Shown: piece by piece, positions 31,880-37,265 of the stretch
How positions within the stretch are numbered: position 1 is the first letter of the stretch
Layout: each line of letters starts with the position of its first letter
Assembly: GCA_900547995.1 (NCBI GenBank)
Contig: URIY01000013.1
Location: 1-37,265 of the forward strand
Origin: an uncultured Mycoplasmatota bacterium
GTDB taxonomy: Bacteria > Bacillota_I > Bacilli_A > RF39 > UBA660
Direction: 5' to 3'
Length of the DNA: 37,265 bases
Made by a program: the position numbers and the translations under genes
Notes under the pieces: model-generated
Databases searched by the model: none
Seen by the model: the letters and a program-made list of their open reading frames with translations, nothing else
Told to the model about the DNA's origin: nothing

Positions 31880-33475
31880 ATGGATAACAATAATTCAAAA
31901 AAATTTGGTATTATATTTGTGATATTAGTTTTTTGTATCTTTGAACTTATTTCTTTTAGTTTTAAAGGAATAAAAAATGTTGTAACAAATGATTCAAAGA
32001 CATTTAAAATATTATTAAGTTCGGAAAATAAAGATTTAGAAGATTTTATAAAAAATTACTTTAAAAAAGAGAAAATGAAAGTAAAAATTGATTATGCTGG
32101 AACTCTTGATATAATGGATAAAATAAATAACAAAGAAGATTATGATGCTATATGGGCATCTAATTCAATATGGCTTTATATGCTTGAGTCTACATCTAGT
32201 GTAAGCAATTCTAAATCAACATCTATTGATCCAATTGTATTTGGTGTTAAAAAGGAAAAGGCAAAACAATTAGGATTAGTTGATAAGGATATCTATACTA
32301 CCGATTTATTAGAAAAAATAAAAAATAAAGAACTTAATTTTGTTATGAATTCAGCAACTAGAACAAATACAGGAGCATCTGCTTACCTTGGATTTTTAAC
32401 AACACTTGCAGGTAATCCTGAAGTATTAACAGTAGATCATCTAAATGATGATAAATTAAAAAGTGATATAACAAGTTTTCTATCTGGTATTGAAAGAACA
32501 TCAGGTAGTGAAGAATTTTTAGAGGAATTATTACTTGATAATAAATATGATGCCGTAGTAGCATATGAATCATCATTTATTAATCTTAATAAAACTTTAG
32601 TATCAGAGGGAAAAGATCCATTTTATTTGATATATCCTATTGATGGTGTAACAATTTCTGATTCACCACTTGCTTATGTAGCAAACGGTAATAATCATAA
32701 AGATGAATTTTTAAAATTTCAAGAATATGTTTTAAGTGATGAAGGAAAAGAAGAACTTGCTAAACTCGGAAGAAGAACTTGGTATGGTGGAATTAATGAA
32801 AAGGCTGATAGTAATATTTTCAATAAAAATTGGGGTATTGATACATCAAAATATATTGTACCTATAAAATATCCAAGTACAACTGTTATTAAAAAAGCTC
32901 TAGAATTATATCAAACAGAATTCAGAAAACCAACACATATTGTTTTTTGCCTAGATTATTCTGGTAGTATGTATGGTGATGGTAATGAACAATTAATTGA
33001 TGCAATGGAATATATTTTAAATTATGATACAGCATCAACTAATATGTTACAGTTCTCATATAAAGATAAAATAAGTACAGTGTTATTTTCAACGAATATA
33101 ATAGGTAATTTTACAACAAATGATGGTACAATCGTTGATAATCTTCTTAGTAAAATTAAAGATATAGAACCTTATGGATCAACTAATTTATATGGATCTT
33201 TAAATGGTGCACTTGATATATTAAAAAATGAAAGTTCTGATGATTATAATTTATCTATTATTTTAATGACTGATGGGCATGGTAATGTTGGCACATTTGA
33301 TAATTTTAAAAGAAAATATGATGCAATAAATAAAGATATACCAATTTATGGTATTATGTTTGGTTCAGCAGATGACAATCAATTATTAGAAATTAGTAAG
33401 TATACAGGTGGTAAAGTATTTGATGGAAGAACTAATTTATTAGAAGCATTTAAAGAAGTAAGAGGATATAATTAA
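31880..33475 (+). CDS. Membrane-anchored binding-protein-like domain fused to a VWA domain
   Basis: A 531-residue extracytoplasmic protein held by an N-terminal segment (residues 9-28). Residues about 38-320 follow the fold of periplasmic binding proteins ('FKILLSSENKDLEDF', 'NTGASAYLGFLTTLAG', 'YDAVVAYESSFI', 'PLAYVANGNNHKDEFLKF'). Residues about 350-531 are a von Willebrand A domain with an intact metal site: 'DYSGSM' (Asp359), the Thr in 'YGSTNLYGSL' and 'LMTDGHGN'. A sugar- or ion-binding lobe plus a metal-dependent adhesion domain suggests sensing or capture at the surface. It is the first gene of the operon, one base from the next. Confidence 0.82.
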   Translation: MDNNNSKKFGIIFVILVFCIFELISFSFKGIKNVVTNDSKTFKILLSSENKDLEDFIKNYFKKEKMKVKIDYAGTLDIMDKINNKEDYDAIWASNSIWLYMLESTSSVSNSKSTSIDPIVFGVKKEKAKQLGLVDKDIYTTDLLEKIKNKELNFVMNSATRTNTGASAYLGFLTTLAGNPEVLTVDHLNDDKLKSDITSFLSGIERTSGSEEFLEELLLDNKYDAVVAYESSFINLNKTLVSEGKDPFYLIYPIDGVTISDSPLAYVANGNNHKDEFLKFQEYVLSDEGKEELAKLGRRTWYGGINEKADSNIFNKNWGIDTSKYIVPIKYPSTTVIKKALELYQTEFRKPTHIVFCLDYSGSMYGDGNEQLIDAMEYILNYDTASTNMLQFSYKDKISTVLFSTNIIGNFTTNDGTIVDNLLSKIKDIEPYGSTNLYGSLNGALDILKNESSDDYNLSIILMTDGHGNVGTFDNFKRKYDAINKDIPIYGIMFGSADDNQLLEISKYTGGKVFDGRTNLLEAFKEVRGYN

Positions 33476-33476
33476 T

Positions 33477-34112
33477 ATGAAGAAGAAATATATATTTTCA
33501 GGTCTTATTGGCGGAGGATTTTTTGCTACATCATATTTATTATTAAATCTTGGTCTTGCCCCTTCTTTAATTACTTCAGTTGCTGCTCTTGGTGCAAGTT
33601 CACTTATCTTTAAAAGTGATTATGATTTAGATGATCTTGGTATTGATAATGCTAAAGAATATTTAGAGTTATTACAAGAGAGTGAAAAGAATGTTACTAA
33701 ATTAAAACAAATGAAAGATAAAATTCAAAATACTGATATAAGAGGAAAAATAATTAATATTAATAAAACAACTGATAAAATAATTAAGGTTTTACACAAG
33801 AAACCAGATAAAATTAGTTCTGCCTCTAAATTTTTAAATTATTATTTACCTGTTACCATAAAAATATTAGAAAGATATGATGAAATAGAAGAACAAAAGC
33901 TAAATAGTTTATCTAGTCGTGACTTTGAAAACAAAGTTAATCAGATGATATCTAATATTGAAATTGCTTTTGATAATCAATTAAATAATTTATATAATGA
34001 AGAGTTTATTGATACTAATGCTGAAATTAAAGTATTTGAAGCAATGTTAAAATCAGATGGTTTACTAGGAGAGAGCATAAATACCAAAAAGGATGGTGAT
34101 ATAAATGAATAA
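33477..34112 (+). CDS. XpaC-family membrane protein
   Basis: A 211-residue protein of the XpaC family (named for 5-bromo-4-chloroindolyl phosphate hydrolysis in Bacillus). Two hydrophobic segments (about 6-26 and 27-43) precede a long helical cytoplasmic part with 'LNYYLPVTIKILERYDEIE', the family core. XpaC and TelA genes are commonly paired. Its end overlaps the next gene by 8 bases. Confidence 0.82.
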   Translation: MKKKYIFSGLIGGGFFATSYLLLNLGLAPSLITSVAALGASSLIFKSDYDLDDLGIDNAKEYLELLQESEKNVTKLKQMKDKIQNTDIRGKIININKTTDKIIKVLHKKPDKISSASKFLNYYLPVTIKILERYDEIEEQKLNSLSSRDFENKVNQMISNIEIAFDNQLNNLYNEEFIDTNAEIKVFEAMLKSDGLLGESINTKKDGDINE

Positions 34113-35223
34113 GAGCGCTAAAGGATTAGGAATTGGAATACTAGTATTTTTAGTCCTTATTCTTGGAATAATTGGTGTTCAAAAAATATTTGTTAAGAAC
34201 ACTACTAAAACAACAATATATGGAGCAGTTGGTGGTGGAAAAGAAAATCTGTTAGAAGATGAAGAATTTCTTAAAATACTAAGTTCTAAATATAAATTAA
34301 ACGTTGTTAATGATAATTGGAGTAATGGAAAATTAGTTAAAAATGATGTTGTAAGAGAAGATGGTAGTCATTATGATTTTATTTTCTTTTCTGATCAAAG
34401 ATTTTACGATTACTACAAGACACCTGCTAATAAAGAAAATGGAGAAGCAGATAGATATAGCGTTAAAAAGGGTAGTTTAACGCTAAATACTCCTGTTGTT
34501 ATATATAGTTGGGATGAAGTAACAGATGCTTTAATGAAAGAAGAAATAGTAACCGAAATAGATGGTATTTATTATATTACAGATATGGATAAGTTACTTA
34601 ACTATATATTAGAAGGAAAAACATGGAAAGATATTGGTTTACCAACATTATATGGAACAATTAATATAGATTCAACTGACCCAGTAACATCAAGTCCAGG
34701 AGCTACATATTATGGCTTACTTGCCTCTGTCATGGCTGGTGGACAATTAACTGATGAAAATATAAATGATATTTTACCAAAGTTAAAAGAGTTCTATAAA
34801 AAATCAGGTTATATGAATAATACCCCTGCTGATTTATTTCAATTATATTTGAAAACAGGAATGGGTGCAAAACCTATGATTGTTGACTATGAAAAGAGTA
34901 TTATTGACTTTGCCAATTCAGATCCTGATGGATATAATCAAGTAAAGGATCGAATTAGAATTCTTTATCCTGTTCCGACTATTTGGAATTCGCATTGTAT
35001 AGCAACACTTACTGATTCAGGAAATACATATTATGATGTATTTGAAGATAGTGATGTTCAACAACTTGCATGGTCTAAATATGGTTTTAGAACAGGTGTA
35101 ACTGGTGGAAATTATGATGTATCAAAAGTAAATGTTACAGGAATACCACAAAGTATTGCATCTACAGTATCTAGTTTAAAGATGGAATACTATAATAAAA
35201 TGATAGAATATTTAGGAAATTAG
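34105..35223 (+). CDS. Second extracytoplasmic binding-protein-like protein
   Basis: A 372-residue protein anchored by residues 8-29. The mature part has binding-protein features: 'TTIYGAVGGGKENLLEDEEF', 'YDFIFFSDQRFYDYY', 'PVVIYSWDEVTDALMKE', 'DPVTSSPGATYYGLLASVMA' and 'AKPMIVDYEKSIIDFA'. It is distantly like the first half of the VWA protein, with no ABC permease or ATPase nearby. No lipobox Cys is present, so it keeps an uncleaved membrane anchor. The next gene follows after 16 bases; the stop TAG overlaps that gene's ribosome binding site (TAGGAGG). Confidence 0.78.
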   Translation: MNKSAKGLGIGILVFLVLILGIIGVQKIFVKNTTKTTIYGAVGGGKENLLEDEEFLKILSSKYKLNVVNDNWSNGKLVKNDVVREDGSHYDFIFFSDQRFYDYYKTPANKENGEADRYSVKKGSLTLNTPVVIYSWDEVTDALMKEEIVTEIDGIYYITDMDKLLNYILEGKTWKDIGLPTLYGTINIDSTDPVTSSPGATYYGLLASVMAGGQLTDENINDILPKLKEFYKKSGYMNNTPADLFQLYLKTGMGAKPMIVDYEKSIIDFANSDPDGYNQVKDRIRILYPVPTIWNSHCIATLTDSGNTYYDVFEDSDVQQLAWSKYGFRTGVTGGNYDVSKVNVTGIPQSIASTVSSLKMEYYNKMIEYLGN

Positions 35224-35239
35224 GAGGAATTAAAGAATT

Positions 35240-36373
35240 ATGGATAATAAATTAGAATTAAATATTACTGAAGATTTAGATAAAATTAAAAATGATATAG
35301 CAGGAACTACAACTGTTAGTGAAACACAAGTTGAGGAATCACTTGACTATAATAAATTAAATGATCAAGAAAAGACTGCAATCGATGAATTTGTAGAAAA
35401 AATAGATGAAAAAGATACTAATATGATTATTAGTTTTGGTGCCCCTGCACAAACTAAAATATCAAAATTCTCTGATGAAGTATTAAACAATGTAAAGACA
35501 AAAAAATTAGGCGCTGTAGGTGATTTACTTGCTGATTTAGCTGGTGAAATTAAATCATTTGATGGCGGTGTAGATATTAATATGAAACCATCATTATTTA
35601 ACTCTATAAAGAAACAAATTAAGAGATTAATGGCTAGATATAGTAAAGTAGAAACAAATATTAATAAAATTGAAAGAGAACTTGAGGGACACAAAGTACA
35701 AATGATGAAAGATATAGCTATCTTTGATCAAATGTATGAAAAGAATATAGAATATTTTAAAGAATTATCTTTATACATAATTGCTGGTAATAAGAAACTT
35801 GAACAATTAAAAAATGAAGTATTACCTGCACTTCATCAAAAGGCTGAAGAAACAGGTGAGCAAAATGATGCTCAAGCATATAATGATATGATTAATATTG
35901 TTAATCGTTTTGAAAAGAAATTATATGACTTAAAGACAACAAGAATTATTTCTATTCAAATGGCACCACAAATTAGATTAATTCAAAATAATGATACTGA
36001 GTTAGTTGATAAAATTCAATCATCACTTATTAATACTATTCCACTTTGGAAAAATCAAATGATTATTGCTCTTGGACTTGCTAATGCAAATAAGGCTTTA
36101 GAAGCACAAAAGAAAGTTACTGATTTAACAAATGATATGTTAGTTAAGAATAGTGAATTATTAAAACAAGGTACTGTTAAGATTGCTAAGGAATCTGAAA
36201 GAGGTATTGTTGACTTAGAAACAGTTAAGAAAACTAATCAAGATTTAATGGATACAATTGATTCACTTATTAAAATACATGAAGAGGGATCACAAAAACG
36301 TGCTGAGGCTGAAGGTGAGTTAAATAAAATTGAAGGCGAACTTAAAGCAAAATTATTGGAATTAAAAGCATAA
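35240..36373 (+). CDS. TelA-family toxic anion resistance protein
   Basis: A 377-residue soluble, almost wholly helical protein of the TelA family (tellurite/toxic anion resistance). The core 'LNSFKKQIKRLMARY'-type segment is here 'FNSIKKQIKRLMARYSKVET', followed by long coiled coils and 'LPALHQKAEETGEQND' and 'TIPLWKNQMIIALGLANANK', the most conserved family block. The family's biochemical role is unknown; it occurs in envelope-stress and Ter-type systems. It is the last gene of the operon, with a strong terminator after it. Confidence 0.9.
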   Translation: MDNKLELNITEDLDKIKNDIAGTTTVSETQVEESLDYNKLNDQEKTAIDEFVEKIDEKDTNMIISFGAPAQTKISKFSDEVLNNVKTKKLGAVGDLLADLAGEIKSFDGGVDINMKPSLFNSIKKQIKRLMARYSKVETNINKIERELEGHKVQMMKDIAIFDQMYEKNIEYFKELSLYIIAGNKKLEQLKNEVLPALHQKAEETGEQNDAQAYNDMINIVNRFEKKLYDLKTTRIISIQMAPQIRLIQNNDTELVDKIQSSLINTIPLWKNQMIIALGLANANKALEAQKKVTDLTNDMLVKNSELLKQGTVKIAKESERGIVDLETVKKTNQDLMDTIDSLIKIHEEGSQKRAEAEGELNKIEGELKAKLLELKA

Positions 36374-36376
36374 ATG

Positions 36377-36406
36377 AATATACTAGCGACTTGCTAGTAT
36401 ATTTTT
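36377..36406 (+). terminator. Rho-independent terminator of the TelA operon
   Basis: Perfect 11-bp stem AATATACTAGC/GCTAGTATATT, loop GACTT, then TTT. Confidence 0.88.
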
Positions 36407-36468
36407 ACTATTGAATGATTTTTCTAATTTTGATAATATATATATGTATTGATATCAAGGTGATTATT

Positions 36469-37164
36469 ATGAATCAAGAAAATATAGGTAAATTTATTAG
36501 AGAAAATAGAAAAAAGATGGGGTTATCACAAGCAGAACTTGCTGAGAAATTAGGCGTGACTTATCAAGCTGTGAGTAAATGGGAAAATGGTAAAAACTTA
36601 CCAGATATGCTAGTTTTAAAAGAATTAAGTGATTTATTTAACGTTAATATAGATGAAATACTAAATGGAAAAGAACAAAAAAAGAAATCAAACAAAATGT
36701 ATTTAATTATTATAATATCTATATTAATAATCTTTTTATCAACAATATTAATAATAATTTTCCACAATAAAGATAATTCTTTTTCTTATAATGAAATTAA
36801 ATCTAATCATAGTGACTTTAATGTATTTGGTAGCGTAGTTCAAAGTAGTGATAGAACACTTCTTGCAATTACTGATGTTGAATACAGTGGAAGTGATAAC
36901 AATAATAAATATAAAAGCATTGAATGTAATTTATATGAGGCATTAGGTGATACATCTACTAAAATTAATTCTTGTGAAGAGGGAAAAAATATAACACTAC
37001 AAGAATATTTAAAAGGTATTAAAATCAAAATAGATCATCGTCAAAATAATTGTACAATGTTTAAAAAAACGCAAATGTATTTAGAAATAAATGCAACAGA
37101 TGATAATAATAAGGTTATTGCATATAAAATACCAATAGCTATAAGTAATGATGATTGCAATTAA
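36469..37164 (+). CDS. Membrane-anchored XRE-family regulator
   Basis: A 231-residue protein. Residues 4-62 are an XRE/Cro helix-turn-helix ('IGKFIRENRKKMGLSQAELA', 'TYQAVSKWENGKNLPD'); residues about 78-98 are one membrane segment; the last 130 residues lie outside and hold three Cys and an Asn/Asp-rich sequence. ATG 36469 is chosen because AAGGTGATT precedes it; an in-frame ATG at 36415 lacks a site. A DNA-binding domain tied to an outer sensor suggests a one-component membrane regulator. The neighbouring TelA operon is a plausible target. Confidence 0.85.
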   Translation: MNQENIGKFIRENRKKMGLSQAELAEKLGVTYQAVSKWENGKNLPDMLVLKELSDLFNVNIDEILNGKEQKKKSNKMYLIIIISILIIFLSTILIIIFHNKDNSFSYNEIKSNHSDFNVFGSVVQSSDRTLLAITDVEYSGSDNNNKYKSIECNLYEALGDTSTKINSCEEGKNITLQEYLKGIKIKIDHRQNNCTMFKKTQMYLEINATDDNNKVIAYKIPIAISNDDCN

Positions 37165-37173
37165 CAAAAAATA

Positions 37174-37194
37174 CTAGTTTTTTAACTAGCTTTT
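37174..37194 (+). terminator. Weak terminator at the right edge
   Basis: Stem CTAGTT/AACTAG with a T4 loop, then CTTTT. The remaining bases to 37265 are AT-rich with nothing recognisable. Confidence 0.6.
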
Positions 37195-37265
37195 AAATAC
37201 ATAAATAATAAAATTATAAGTGTAGAAATATGCATATTTTATTTATATTATAAATATTAATTAAA

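Overview
The window is very AT-rich DNA with A/T-ending codons, strong AGGAGG-type ribosome binding sites, lipoprotein signals, EngB, ScpA/ScpB, DUF378 and a YdcC-like lipoprotein. This points to a low-GC Bacillota, probably a reduced-genome gut Bacilli relative (RF39-like; taxonomy is inference). TGA acts as a stop in intact genes (6169-6171, 18574-18576) and Trp is TGG, so the code is standard.

Layout. (1) 1-2209: an accessory gene with helical repeats and two domains resembling the RNA polymerase alpha C-terminal domain, broken by an in-frame TAA, then a 46-residue coiled-coil ORF and the cut-off start of a third gene. (2) About 2190-15450: an island that looks acquired and partly decayed. 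It opens with a histidyl-tRNA synthetase fragment fused onto the cut gene and closes with an ISL3-like insertion sequence remnant. Its core (3992-10522) is a tight operon: consensus promoter, five-codon leader peptide, hairpin plus T-run attenuator, broken SAM methyltransferase, PLP aminotransferase, two different ATP-grasp ligases (the first resembling the cycloserine cyclo-ligase DcsG) and a complete polar-amino-acid-type ABC transporter. It looks like a pathway for a small amino-acid-derived or dipeptide-like metabolite. It is followed by a broken APH-family kinase, a broken radical SAM/SPASM gene, an intact APH-like kinase, a dTMP-kinase-like protein, a NUDIX hydrolase and a HAD phosphatase. 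(3) 15660-21301: an operon of membrane-anchored alpha/beta hydrolase, acyl-adenylating enzyme and 7TM hybrid histidine kinase with two receivers and an HPt domain. (4) 21333-28988: mostly core genes (engB, scpA, scpB, patatin, trpS with a putative iron-sulfur cysteine motif, lipoproteins, RNHCP, DUF378). (5) 29013-30892: three tandem RhuM-type gene copies, the last intact and carrying a Fic/Doc domain; each copy has a palindrome at the same codons, with partly covarying arms. (6) 30978-37194: a thioredoxin-fold-like membrane protein, a four-gene TelA/XpaC operon with two extracytoplasmic binding proteins (one fused to a VWA domain), and a membrane-anchored XRE regulator.

The best candidates for an undescribed system are the attenuator-controlled aminotransferase/double ATP-grasp/ABC operon and the TelA-XpaC-binding-protein-VWA operon. 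The covarying palindromes inside the RhuM genes are the most unusual non-gene signal. No tRNA, rRNA or CRISPR array was seen.
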